From contig NC_003283.11 of the NCBI RefSeq assembly GCF_000002985.6, positions 5,084,001-5,148,000 on the forward strand: a stretch of 64,000 nucleotides of DNA, read 5' to 3'. How positions within the stretch are numbered: the first letter of the stretch is position 1; every line of letters starts with the position of its first letter. Below the pieces are notes generated by a model. It was not told where the DNA came from. It ran no database searches and was given only the letters and a program-made list of their open reading frames with translations. Both the position numbers and the translations under genes were made by a program. Of this stretch, positions 51,701 through 63,012 are shown one piece after another. Source of the stretch: Caenorhabditis elegans (taxonomy: Eukaryota > Nematoda > Chromadorea > Rhabditida > Rhabditidae).

Positions 51701-53025
51701 AACTCCTTTCAACATTTATACCACTACCAATTGTTAATTTGTATATCAGAGTGAGTAACAAATTATTTCTAAAAATTGATTTTGAATATTAATTTCAAAA
51801 TCTATTCCAGATGGTCTCAGAAACTACTTATCAAGATCTCGGCGCACTCGGCAGTTTTGAAAAATGCCCAAAATGCAAGTCAGCTGTATTTTTCGACGAG
51901 GTCGTTGAGGGAAATGATAAGAAAACTCAAAATCGATCCTGTCCATGTGGATATTCTTGGTGTAGACAATGTAATAAAGTTCCACATTGGCCATTGAAAT
52001 GTGGAGATTTTGCGGAATGGGACGAGAAATGGCTCTTGAGATGTGAGTTTTTTAACGAGAATATTCAATCTCAAAAAATTAAATTTTCAATATAATTTTT
52101 TTAAAAGAAGGACTGCCGTAAATGACGACATTACGGAAAAATCTAGTTTGTGTTCGAATACTTATTTTGCCCTTAAACGAACATCTGGAAAGTTTAATTG
52201 GAATTTAAAATTATTAAAAATTGGAATTGCCGCAAATCTTTTTTGAAAATTTGTATTATTTCCAAAGTTTGTTTGACTTCATTTGAGTTCCCGCTTAGAA
52301 TCATACACATGCCAGGTACTTCCCATACAATTAAATATTTAATATTTCCAGATGCCGTGAAAAATGCTCAAGGAGCCGGTGACCAGACTCTCCTTCAAGT
52401 TGCATGTTCCTGTGGAAAAGAAGTTTACAGTTCCCTGCTCCCAGAAGAATTTCTAATCTGCCCCAACTGCAAAATAACTATCGATACGCACACAATGTCT
52501 ACTGTATGGAAACACGAATACTTCCCATTTAACCCCCGGTTCCGGAAACTTGTTGAAAGTGATTATACGATTCTTGGTCGAAACTATAACGAGCGTCCAT
52601 ATGTACCACCAATTGCAGTTTATACGGAGCTTGAAAAGATTCCTGGAATCAAAGCTTCCGTTATTGAAACATGTGCAGCGGCGAGAGATGTGAGATATAA
52701 TGTTCATACAAGAAATCGAGCTGTAAACCGTGAACATGTCTTGATTCGGAAAGGAGTTTTGAGCCCAGAAATCATGGGGAATCTGTTAGGGACTACCGTG
52801 TATCTAGTGGAAAACGTAACTGCGTGGATGTACATGACAAGTCAATATGATAGAAATATCAAGAACACTTTGGAAAGTATGATGGAAAATCGAAAGAATT
52901 TGTTGAGTAGTCTGGAAAAAGAAGATTTAGATGCAATCAAGGAGTGTGCTAAAAAATTGAGAAGAGACATCGATACTGTTGTGCAAGCCGTAGAGACGAA
53001 AGTGAAAGATGCGAAAATAATTTAA
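48761..53025 (+). CDS. RBR-like protein with IBR zinc domain, gene 3 (full length)
   Basis: The six exons are 48761-49024, 49581-50572, 51112-51255, 51300-51750, 51811-52042 and 52352-53025, giving 918 residues. The N-terminal module (LFDKPRGQKRWIGKEHHRG, residues about 43-61) matches the left-edge copies. A middle acidic/basic linker is followed by a WCQLDGGIKDGEP segment. Near residues 548-575 a reduced RING-like CGVC...KCTDC pair precedes RRLPIDLQI. An IBR domain lies at about 636-690 (CPKC, CPCGYSWC, CNKVPHWPLKC), then a CSCG...CPNC pair that may stand for RING2. The conserved tail has NVHTRNRAVNREH and a coiled-coil-like end. RBR proteins are ubiquitin ligases; a catalytic Cys cannot be assigned here. 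AATAAA-like signals lie just after the stop. Confidence 0.85.
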
Positions 53026-54218
53026 TTTTTCATTTTTATTGCTCAATAATAAATTATTTTGTCATTTTCAAATTGTGTAACATTTAATGCTCTTAAATAA
53101 ATTTATATTCTTTTAATCATTGATGATTCTAAAGTTTGAAAGTTTTCAGGCACCCTGTAATTGTAGGCTAATTTGTTTTAATCTAAAAACATTTATTTGG
53201 TCAAAGAAAAATTAACGTACAATGTGTCATTTTAAATTTATCCTAACATTTAAAGTTTTTTGGAAATGGCTGGTCTCTCACTGTGTTCAAGAGTGATTAT
53301 TTTTTGAAGCGAAAAAACAATTTTAGCTTTTGGCTCAAAAACTGCTGAAGAAAATAAAAAATTAGTTAGAACCCATAAAAAATGATACAAATCAAATTTT
53401 TCATCTGCCATTCGGTCTCTAAATTACCCCCAATCAACAGCCGTCCGAGATTTTTTTAGCAGCCCTTATCTGCAGGGGTGCGCGGTTGGAAATTTTTGGC
53501 AATCGGCAAATTCGGCAATTGCCGGTTTTGGAAATTTTCGGCAATCGACAATTCCGACAATTGCCGGTTTTCAAAATTTCCGGTAATCAGCAATTCCGGC
53601 AATTGCCGGTTTTGGAAATTTTCGGCCATTGGCAATTGCCGCGCACTCTTGTTAACCTGTGTAGGTCGCTTCGTCACTTTGATATACATTTATTAACAAA
53701 TTTTCATTAATGCTACTTTTCTATTTTTTTAGAAAAATTCTAACTAAAAATATTGCCGTGTAGATTTCTTTGATCAGTTAAGTGTTGCTTGATAACATTT
53801 CCATTTTCAGAGCTTGAAGAACAGAATACGAATTTTGTGACCATATTTTTGTAGTCATGACACATAAAAATTACGAAATCTTTTTGCGTGTTCGTTGAGA
53901 TGTTTTTCATTGTGAAATATGCTGCAATTCATTAGCTTTTTGAAAAGTGGTATATAAATACTGCGAAGTTTTATAAAACATTATTCGGTTTTTCTTAAAT
54001 TTTCGCTGTGCTTTGACATTCTCCGTTCCCCATAGCAACTGAGCATCTAGCATAAAAAACATCAGCTTTCTTTTTTTTTTTTTTTAACATTTATTTTCTT
54101 CATTCGAACAAGAAAAACAGGTTCAAGATAACATTAGCTTTCTCTTACTTTTGTTACAAAGGACTTTTGATTCATCTATTTAAATTTTTTCTAGCGTTTT
54201 TTTATATCATCCATCATC
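53026..54218. other. Intergenic between the two plus-strand RBR-like genes
   Basis: It holds the gene 3 3' UTR, a CCGGCAATTGCC-type repeat at 53470-53645 and the gene 4 promoter with TATATAA at 53951-53957. The C/EBP-like palindrome of the other copies is only faintly recognisable (TGCTGCAATTCATTAGC at about 53920). Confidence 0.55.
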
Positions 54219-57200
54219 ATGTCGTGTTCATCAAATCCAACTCTATCCAACAATACGCAAGACAGCATGGAAACAATTTCCATTTACAATGATTACGATG
54301 TCTATGACCCAGAAGAGCTAGCAAATCAAGTGCTATTTGACAAACCACGTGGCGAGAAAAGATGGCTTGGAAAAGAACGTCACAAGGGAAAAGAACGGCT
54401 TTATAAAGATATAAAAGATAAAAACGTAATGGACAAAACCATTCAGTTGGAAGCTAACTTGAGTAAGGTGAGATTGTAATTTAGAAGTCTGCTAATTTTT
54501 TTTAAAATTACGTTTCAAATGTGATGTAGTCTAGTTTGCGACTAAACTTAAAAGTTTGCTTTTAGTCTAAAAAACGTGTTAAGCAGAATCCCCTAAATGA
54601 CGCTTTTGGATATAATTACAATTCTATGTAATACTATTATTTCCAAGCAGCCAAAAAACAAAAAAAAACTTTACAATACAATTCCAGAATGCAATTAAAA
54701 AAATAGAGTCATCAACTGCTGATGGTTTTCAATTTAATGTTGCTTACTCTCTCGAGAAGAAAAATCGATGGGAAACAGTGGATTCAGTATCACTGTTGGC
54801 AGGAGCACCAGAAAATTTGAACTCAGAAGTTGTCGAGAATATCGGATTTCACAAAAAAGTGATTTCTCAAAACGAAAGGGTCAATGCCATGCAGCAAACG
54901 ATAACCTACAATATCTATAGAACTCATCCGAGTGCTGAAGTTGCTGGTACTCAATTATTCATGTCAAAATCGGTGTCAAAATCTGGATGTAGTAGAAGGA
55001 ATAAGAAAATTGACTTTAGAGAGTTTGAAAATTATGATGAGGAGTGTGAAGATGAAGATGAAACAGAACTTGAAAAAAGTTCCGATGAATTGGAGGCTCA
55101 CAGCCCAACTACATCATCCTTAGACCTGTCCTTATGTTTCGTGGAGAAACGAAACAAAAAATCGAGAAAATCGAAAATCAGTGAATCATCAGCTTTTGAA
55201 GTCATCGAAAAGGAGAAGCTCGTAACAAAATACACAAGTTTATTGAATATTCAAGAATTCCTGAAAACTGAAGGTTACACACTTGAGAATGCTGATATTA
55301 TTTTCAAAAATATGGAGGTTAAATTCGAAAAACAAATGGAACAACTCAGAGAAGACGAAACTCTTATCACAAAACGCCTGAGATCAAATCAATATTTTGT
55401 CGATGCATCCGGATGGTGTCAGTTGGATGGAGAAATTAAAGATGGAGAATTTACAACTATTTTTGTTATCACTCACCTTCGAAAAAATCAGTATAAGTGG
55501 GTCAAAATTTTTCATTTTTCACGATTTTCGAAAATATAACACAGATTCATTTTTAGCATTCTGATAAACTCTACTATTCCAAGTGATCCTTCCATAAAAT
55601 GGCGAGAATATTTACAAAAAAAGATATCAAAAGAATTATCAATTCACAAGGCAATATCAAAAATCACCACGGAGATGTTAACCAATAAACGAATTGTAGA
55701 GTAAGTTTAATGGTTTTTAGGAGATTTTGTAACGGTTACGCTAAAAATACGGTACCAGGTCCCGCAGCGATAAATTTTTGATAATTGCTAAAAAGTGTGC
55801 GCTTTCAAAGAATACTGAAATTTTGGACTCTCGTCGCTGCCTAATTTTAATTAATTTTTCATATTTCTCTAGATTGAAATTACAGTACTATTTAAAAATT
55901 CACATGTTTTTGTATTTAACGAGTTGTTGTTGTGTCGAGACCTGTTTCCTTTTTACCAGCAAAAATTGCATGTTTTCATGTCTCGGTATTACTCTGAAGT
56001 TCCTTTTTAGAACGATGTCAATGGCATCAAAATTCTTTGGAAGAAAAACACTACCAGAATTTTTCAAAGACAGTAACGAATGGGAGAATCAGCTTGTAAA
56101 TATGAACTGGCCTAACCAGTATTATCACTGCACGTGGGCAAACTCTGAGGAATTAAGCACAATTGGGAGAAGACTTGAATGGAATGATTTGTGCAAAATG
56201 GTTACAAAAGGAAGTACAATGGAAATTGAATATATTCGGGAGGGAATATGCGAGGAATGCCATCAAACCAAACAAGAACTTTTAATGTTAAAAGATGAGA
56301 CTACATCCAAACGCACAGACTGCCTCATTGTCAGAGACGAGTTCTACAGAGAGCTCAGAGCAAGACGTTTTCCAATTGATCTTCAGATCAAATGTGCAGA
56401 TGAATTGGAGTTGCTTTCATCATTTATACCACTTCCGATTGTTAATTTGTATATCAGAGTGAGTCAATTTTTTTCCTGATATTAATTTTAAAATTACATT
56501 CAAAAACTATTCCAGTTGGCATCAGAATCTATCTATCGAGATCTCGGAAAAATTGGCAATTTCGAAAAATGCCCAAAATGCAAATCAGTTGTACTTTTCG
56601 ACGAAATCGTCGAGAAAAATGAAAAGAAAACTCAAAACCGATCCTGTCCATGTGGATATTCCTGGTGTAGACATTGTAATAAAGTTCCACATTGGCCATT
56701 GAAGTGTGGAGACTTTGCGGAATGGAATGAGAAATGGCTGCTGAGATGTAAGAAATCCACATTTGTATATTACTCAGTACTAAAAACAATTTCAGATGCC
56801 ATAGAACGTGCTCAAGGAACAGGATCCCAGACGCTTCTTCAAATTGCCTGTTTGTGTGGCAAAGAAATTTACAACGTCCGGATGCCTGAACAATTTATCG
56901 AATGTCCTGGCTGCAAGACAAATGTAAATATGGAAACAAAGAAAATTTTCGAGAAACATTATTACGTTCCATTCGATCCTATAACAAGAAAGCTTGCTAA
57001 GAAAGGATATTACACGTATGAGGACAAAGAGGGTAAAACTATATTTCTTCCAAGAGCAACAATATCCACCGAAATTGAAAGCATTCCTGTAATCAAGGCG
57101 TCCGTCATTGAAGTATGTGTAGCGGCTAGAGATGTGAGGTACAATGTTCATACAAGAAATCGAGCTGTAAACCGAGAGCATGCTTTGATTCGAAAGGGTA

Positions 57201-57460
57201 TTTTGGAAACCGAAATTGTAGAGAATCTACTAGGAACTGTCGTGTATTTGGTAGAAAACGTGACTGCGTGGATGTACACGACAAGTCAATATGATAGAAA
57301 TATCAAAAACACTTTGGAAAGTATGATGGAAAATCGAAAGAATTTGTTGAGTAGTTTGGAAAAAGAAGATTCAGATGCAATCAAGGAGTGTGCTAAAAAA
57401 TTGAGAAGAGACATCGATACTGTTGTGCAAGCCGTGGAAAAGAAAATTGGAAATCTGTAA
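54219..57460 (+). CDS. RBR-like protein with IBR zinc domain, gene 4
   Basis: The six exons are 54219-54467, 54688-55496, 55557-55700, 56011-56458, 56516-56747 and 56796-57460, giving 848 residues. All intron positions and phases match gene 3. Relative to gene 3 it lacks about 60 residues in the middle of exon 2 (the part with STFAVHS and FSKKANAK in the other copies). In the reduced RING-like region one zinc-ligand Cys is Arg (KRTDC instead of KCTDC). The IBR motif (CPKC, CPCGYSWCRHCNKVPHWP) and the C-terminal half are strongly conserved, with the last 60 residues nearly identical to gene 3. Intron 3 contains a diverged GGTCTCGACACGA-type palindrome. Confidence 0.85.
55755..55975. repeat. 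Diverged palindromic repeat, GGTCTCGACACGA family (gene 4 intron 3)
   Basis: CTAAAAAGTGTGCGCTTTCAAAGAATACTG on the left resembles the inner arm of the copies at 26115 and 28205 (first 20 bases matched by eye). TGTGTCGAGACCTG marks the right end. The left end is eroded. Confidence 0.55.
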
Positions 57461-58299
57461 AGGATTAATCGAACAAACTCTGTAAAATTTTTATTCCATC
57501 TGATTGTTTATGAAAAAAATAACATTTCGGTAAAATAAAGCACTGTTAGTATGCATTTTATTGTGTGCATAACGTCGTGATCTTTTGTTGTTTCAGATAA
57601 GTTTTACCTGTGCACAAACCGTGATTTCTCAACTGACAATCAGGTAAATCTATTCCACTCGAGATTAAACTTTATCCAATAGAAGACGGTTCATCCAGCT
57701 TTTTCAGAGTTTGACCTTGAAAAAACTGGTATCGAACTGGACTGTAATAGATTTACCAAAGCTATTAGTTTGAAAAATTGAAATAAGGTACTTTTATGAG
57801 TCAAATTCATAATTTCCATATAAAAATGGTTAGATGTAGCTTACTCGGAAACGGTGTAAAAAACATTTTTGGTTACACAAAAACAACGTGAAATTATGCC
57901 AATTTGGGTTATCAGTCAAAAAATTTTTGTGTCTAAAAAAAATCCAAACTCTTCAAAAATATAAACATCCAGGAAATTTTCGAAACGTACAAAGTGGAGT
58001 TTTTGAAATGTACTCGGCATTTGGCTCTAGACCCAAACATTTTTTTGGGCAAGAATCTAGAGCAAAATGCCGAGTACCTAGTGTAAACTTTTAGAACTTT
58101 ATTTAGATTTCGAGTAGCCTCTAACATTTGCTTTCGATTGATGCATTAAGTGTTTGTCACCTCACAGATTGAGATTTTTATTTTTTCGTGACTTTTACAA
58201 AAAAAGCTGCCTGATTTCATAGCGCGTTCTAGTTCCAGCTGCCAAGTTGTGTTTGCAATCAGAAAAAAAAAAACATTTATTCCACATTTCCTCACATAA
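57461..58299. other. Convergent intergenic between gene 4 and the Srh gene
   Basis: AATAAA for gene 4 lies at about 57534. A small inverted repeat is at 58010-58077. The frame at 57888-58094 crosses that repeat and is not supported. Nothing else recognised. Confidence 0.55.
58010..58077. repeat. Small inverted repeat with 22-base arms
   Basis: GTACTCGGCATTTGGCTCTAGA faces TCTAGAGCAAAATGCCGAGTAC (each about 22 bases, one or two mismatches; first 20 bases hold the core) around a loop with CCCAAACATTTTTTTGGG, itself a small hairpin. Confidence 0.85.
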
Positions 58300-59816
58300 T
58301 CAAATAATCACTGACAGATGCAAATCGCGAACACTCGCAACTCTGGATCTCTTTCGCCACTTCGGACATCTTGGAATGATCAGTTTCAAGCATTCTCGAT
58401 ACGGTTTGTGCACAATGAACATGGTAATTGTTGACAAAAGCCCGTGAAGCGCAATGAAAATAAACACGAGATTGTTGCAAATCTGGCTGAAAACATCAAA
58501 TGTCCATGTGAAAAACACATAGAACATGGGAAAAAGGTAAACGATCATTGGAATCGAGACTTGTGCGTAGAGAGCATTTGAGAATTTCCGCTGTAGACAT
58601 GATGTAACTCGGGAGAGTTTCTTGATACGCTTTCGGAGTTCGATTACAGAATATATCACGTAGAATAAAATTTGGAAAGTTATCAATACAGTTAAACCAC
58701 CAACCATTGAATAGATAAATGGAACACTGGTAGATGTTAAGAAAAACTTTTCGTTTTTATAGATATTTTCAGGAATGCAGGGAAGAGTCTGTCAAATGGG
58801 GAAATTGGAAAACTAATTTAAAAAAATTAAACCTACCAAAATGGTATAATTCTCACTCTCCTGTCTACCCGGGAGTTTGATGTATATCGGGATCATAAAG
58901 CAAAAAGTCATTGTATAATTCATACCTATGTGAACATATCTTCCCAGCCTAGTTTTTAAACTTTGAGAGAACGGTCCGAATTTCATAGATTGACACCGAT
59001 TCTTGAAGAAGCCCAATATAGAAATACCGGTAAATGCACCGCAAACTACAAGGCTGAAAGCCTGAATAAAAGAAGGAACACTCATTATTGAGAGGACACC
59101 TAGAGGTATTCCTCCAGGAACCGGAAATATTGTATACGGTATTACCAGGAAACAAACCGTTATGTCGAGCAGGGAACTCCTGAATTTATAATTTGAATTC
59201 AACTTTTGATCTGAACGATGATTAAGGATTCGATTTTCAATGTAAGAAGATGGGCCGTAATGACAGAATATATGACTGTTAAAAAATTTCAGGATTTTTG
59301 TCAATTTTATACAAATTTGCTATTGCGTTTCCCTGATAAAGTTATTTATTTTCTTAATTTTTCTTTAAATATCGTTTTTCAAACTTTCATACGCTTTAAA
59401 AAATCAAGAAAAGCGATAACTTTTGAAGGAAAACTCAAAAATATCGGGACTATTACAATCAACTACGCGGGAATTATTTTTGAAATTTGAAAATAAAACC
59501 ATTATAAAAATTTACAAATCGTGTGTGCAAATTTGGCAGCGAATTTCAAACTGTTTTGTGGAAATTTTTAGCATTAAAAAAAATTCAATCAATACACTTC
59601 CAAATAAATCCATAAAAGTACCTACCAAAAATGTAGAAAAAACATGCTCCACTTGACAGCTGCCAATTTGGCGGGGGTCCGAAACAAGATAACATATCCT
59701 CCAAATAAATGAATCGGAACTTGCAAAACAGCCATTATGTGAAGAGTTGCGACGTATGTTTGCTGTGACGCAAACCCGGAATCGCCGAACTCGCACATAC
59801 TCTTGTTATTTTGCAT
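58300..59816 (-). CDS. Serpentine chemoreceptor, class H (Srh)
   Basis: The three exons are 59816-59626, 59179-58837 and 58788-58300, giving 340 residues, the usual Srh size. Family marks are PIHLFGGYVILFRTP, VKWSMFFLHFW followed by SSLLDITVCFLVIPYT, GIPLGVLSIM, QRKFSNALYAQVSIP before TM6, and HGLLSTITMFIVHKPYRE at TM7. A basic C-terminal tail follows (CPKWRKRSR). Seven hydrophobic stretches are visible. Intron 1 (about 450 bases) is AT-rich. It is probably expressed in chemosensory neurons; the ligand is unknown. Confidence 0.9.
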
Positions 59817-60840
59817 TCTAGAACGTGTGTATTTGTGTGAGGCTTACTAAAAAAGAAGTTGAGCTTGGCCAGTTGGTTTCTCTCTGTGCGACACCAGGTT
59901 ACTTTGTATTGCTGTGTCATTTGATTAAGGCGGCATGCAGAAAGGATATACTGGGAAATACGTACTGCGATGATGAGAGAATTGGATTAGATTTTTTTTG
60001 AATGAAACGTAAAATTGGGAAACACGTAAAATTGTAATTTGTCAAATTGCAATTCAACATCAAACATCTGAAAAATTCTAATCTAATATGTAATTTTGGC
60101 GAATATAAATTTTGGAACATGGGTTCACATTTCCTTTCATATCTTGCAAAATTATACATTCTGGGAATTTATTTGAAAAAGCTATGAGTGACGCCACACT
60201 TTTCCAAAACACATTAGTTTTTTTTTCAAATTTGGCATTTTGGCAAATATTGGCTAACTTGGCAGCTTGATATTATTGGAAAACTATGAATTTTTTTCTT
60301 CAAAAATCAAGAAAATAAGTGGCCAGTAAACAGAAAATTTTTCCTGAGTCTATTTTTACTTTTCAGATTTTCCGTATTTCGAACAAAATTTGATGTTTTA
60401 TTATAACTATTGAAAAATTATCATAGCCTCGAGAAACTTGGTAGGAGCCATCCAGAAAAAACGGGATTCCGGTGGCACCCAAATTCGCCGATTCTACTCT
60501 AAATCCGGTTTATTAAAATATTTTTGAGAAGCCTGAAATTTTTCAGAAATTTTTTGAATTCCACGTCACTATAAAGCAATAGAGGTTTCGAAAAAACTTC
60601 CGGCCATTGTACTATTTAAAATATTTACGTCATAAGGAAAAATATTATGATTACGCGTCAGCTGTAGTGTTTCAAAAATCATATTTTCACTGTCATAGTT
60701 TACAGAATGACCGTATTACGTAATTCTTCAAAACTGAAAACATTGAAATAATGCTCTTATCACTATTGTTTTCATTTCAATTTCCTACTATCGCGTACTA
60801 TAAAAGAGCACGGCTGAAACTAAAATTTCAGATTTCCAAA
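59817..60840. other. Intergenic between Srh gene and the acidic secreted protein
   Basis: AT-rich, with no further gene. Its right end holds a TATA box (TATAAAA, 60799-60805) 36 bases before the next ATG. Confidence 0.55.
60799..60805 (+). promoter_or_regulatory. TATA box of the acidic secreted protein gene
   Basis: TATAAAA 36 bases upstream of the ATG at 60841 implies a 5' leader of only about 5-10 bases. It also argues against starting at the in-frame upstream Met at 60751, which would lie before the TATA box. Confidence 0.7.
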
Positions 60841-61781
60841 ATGTATTCTTCCGCCAAATTTCTTATTATTCTTTCTGTATTTGTTGTGGGGCTATCTGCT
60901 GCTCCAAGGCATCATAAGCACCATTCCACACCATCTGTACATTTGAAAACAGATGCTCCTCCACCACCACCACAGCCAACTGAACAAAAAGAAGATGTCT
61001 CAGACCTTCCTTTCATCGGAACAGAAGGCCCCGCGGAATCACAAACGGTATCAGTAGTAGATGGATCAGATGCTCCTGTGGAATCTCAAACGGAACCAGC
61101 AGAAGATAGATCAGATTCTCCTGTTATCGGGTCAGAAGGCTCCGATGAATCTCAAACAGAATCAGCAGGAGATGTCTCAGATGATTCTTTTATCGGATCA
61201 GAAGCTCCTGTGGAATCTCAAACAGAACCAGCAGAAGATAGATCAGATGCTCCTTTTATCGGATCAGATGGTCCTTTCATCGGGTCAGAAGCTCCTTTCA
61301 TTGGAACAGAAGCTCTCGCTGAATCTCAAACAGAATTAGCAGGAGATGTCTCAGATGGTTCTTTTATCGTATCAGAAGCTCCTGTGGAATCACAAACCGA
61401 ATCAGGAGAAGATAGATCAGATGATTCTTTCATCGGGTCAGAAGCTCCTTTCATCGGATCAGAAGCTCCTGTAGAATCGAACACAGAATCGGAAGAAAAT
61501 TCACACGAAGATTCCGATGAGCCTGAACACTCTGACAGCCATGAAAACGTAAGATTTGATGAATAAGTTTCAAAACCTGTAAGATATAATTATTCAGGAT
61601 CACTATTCCCCACCAGAGATTGACTCATCAGATGACCCGGTGCTAATTAGAAAAGGGCATGGTAAAAGGGGAAAGGTAGAGTTTGCTTACCGAAAACCAT
61701 TCGACCTGATTTAATTTTTTCTTTTTTTTTCAGCATTTCACATTGGAACCAGAATTCGAGGAAACCACGGCAACTGTTTAA
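60841..61781 (+). CDS. Secreted acidic Ser/Glu/Asp-rich repeat protein
   Basis: The three exons are 60841-61548, 61598-61675 and 61734-61781, giving 277 residues. A signal peptide (MYSSAKFLIILSVFVVGLSA) is followed by a His-rich segment (RHHKHHS), a Pro run, then about eight imperfect repeats built from SEAPVESQTEPAEDRSDAPF and FIGSEAP blocks. The exon 1 tail is highly acidic, and exon 2 ends in a basic GHGKRGK. There are no Cys in the repeat part, so it is probably disordered and possibly extracellular or cuticle-associated. I do not recognise the gene. The overlapping frame at 61061-61339 is a shadow of the repeat. Confidence 0.8.
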
Positions 61782-62247
61782 TTCTCATTGGTTCTTTTTT
61801 CTGACCTTTTCTGATTAAATTTTTTTTGTAAATATATTGATGTTGTGAATAAAATTATGTATTTTAATGAGGATTTTTTTAAAAATAATGTAAAAAATGT
61901 AAAAATTAATTGATATCCACAACGCTTCAAGAACGTCTACAGATTTCTGGTCAGGGAATATGATTTTCTCTTTGACGTATGATGGGTAAGATCAAAACCA
62001 TTTTTCACTAGTTATTTACTTGTGCTTAAATAAATGCACTCTATTCTGCAAAACTCGAAAAATGAAAAATGACAGGTGACGAGCACGAACTCTATCCATA
62101 TTCTTCAATATTGAAAAGTTAAGTTATATTGCAAAGTTTATTCCATACAAGTTTATAAGATGCACACTTTTATGACGATTAGATGTTAATTATTAATTCT
62201 TCGAGCTCCAACTGAAATATAATTTTGATAACGCAAGCTTACTATAT
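61782..62247. other. Convergent intergenic spacer
   Basis: AATAAA for the acidic protein gene lies near 61850. The rest is AT-rich with nothing further recognised. Confidence 0.5.
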
Positions 62248-62490
62248 CTAGGAGCTCACCGTGTCCCCTTCCAGTTCAAGCCCTTCCAGTCCTGCTAGCG
62301 GAGAGTCAGTGTCTTTCACACAATCACAACCAGAGTCGGAATCGTATTCAATATAAAATGTCTCTGATTCTTTCATATTCGAATCTCCATTGCCTCCAAC
62401 CAGAATATCAAATTCTTGTCTAAAAGGGGCAGCAAATATTCCAACAGTGACAATAGTCAGGAATAAAAGGGGTATAATTCTAGAAAACAT
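62248..62490 (-). CDS. Small secreted acidic peptide, 80 residues
   Basis: A single exon starting MFSRIIPLLFLTIVTVGIFA, a clear signal peptide ending in AAP. The mature part is acidic, with a CDC motif (two Cys one residue apart) and an ELE/GLEG-rich C-terminus. The ATG at 62490 lies 35 bases after a TATA box, which fixes the start; the frame is open two codons further but without ATG. No family recognised. A second exon past the stop is not needed. Confidence 0.65.
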   Translation of the reverse strand: MFSRIIPLLFLTIVTVGIFAAPFRQEFDILVGGNGDSNMKESETFYIEYDSDSGCDCVKDTDSPLAGLEGLELEGDTVSS

Positions 62491-62524
62491 TTTCACTGTT
62501 TGTATTTTTATCGTATAACTCTGG

Positions 62525-62531
62525 TTTTATA
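62525..62531 (-). promoter_or_regulatory. TATA box of the small acidic peptide gene
   Basis: TATAAAA on the minus strand, 35 bases from the ATG, the same arrangement as at 60799. Confidence 0.65.
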
Positions 62532-62856
62532 GTTTTACACTTATGTGTTATAATGTGTGCTTAACAAGTACAAAACAGTATTTTGTATTCGGTTTTTTGT
62601 GCACCTGTGTTTGACCAGCTGTTTTCTGTGGGATGTTTTGGAAACTTTGTCATTTGTGGCAATACATATGAGTCAGTGTTTTGGGAACTTAAATAATTTT
62701 TTTAATATTTAAAACAAATGGTTCATGATGAGCTAACGCCAGTGACTATAGCTTCATTTAAAAATAGAATTGCCCCAATGTTTTTAAAGCAACTGCGACC
62801 TAGGCCTAGCTAATACTTACTATCTACCTAGATACTGATACAATCCGATTGCTTCT
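62532..62856. other. Spacer between the acidic peptide gene and the LTR element
   Basis: No gene recognised. The retroelement starts at 62857; the five bases CTTCT next to it would be the target-site duplicate. Confidence 0.5.
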
Positions 62857-63012
62857 TGTTGTGTATTGAGCGAGTGACAAGGAGAGAAGAAGTTTATTAC
62901 AAGAGAATGTAAGAAGTAATGAATTATAAAGAGAGGTCGCTTACGCGATAAGTTCATGATGACCCAAAGGTCACGTCTGTATAAAGTTCAGGTTTACGTT
63001 CCGTCCACAACA
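62857..63012 (-). repeat. 3' LTR, 156 bases
   Basis: It starts TGTTGTGGACGG at 63012 and ends ATACACAACA at 62857 with TG...CA termini. An AATAAA polyadenylation signal lies inside, near 62900. The preceding purine tract at 63013-63023 is the expected plus-strand primer site. Confidence 0.82.

Noticed and set aside
60751-60840. Upstream in-frame Met extension of the acidic secreted protein
   Set aside because: The TATA box at 60799 lies downstream of it, and the signal peptide starts properly at 60841.
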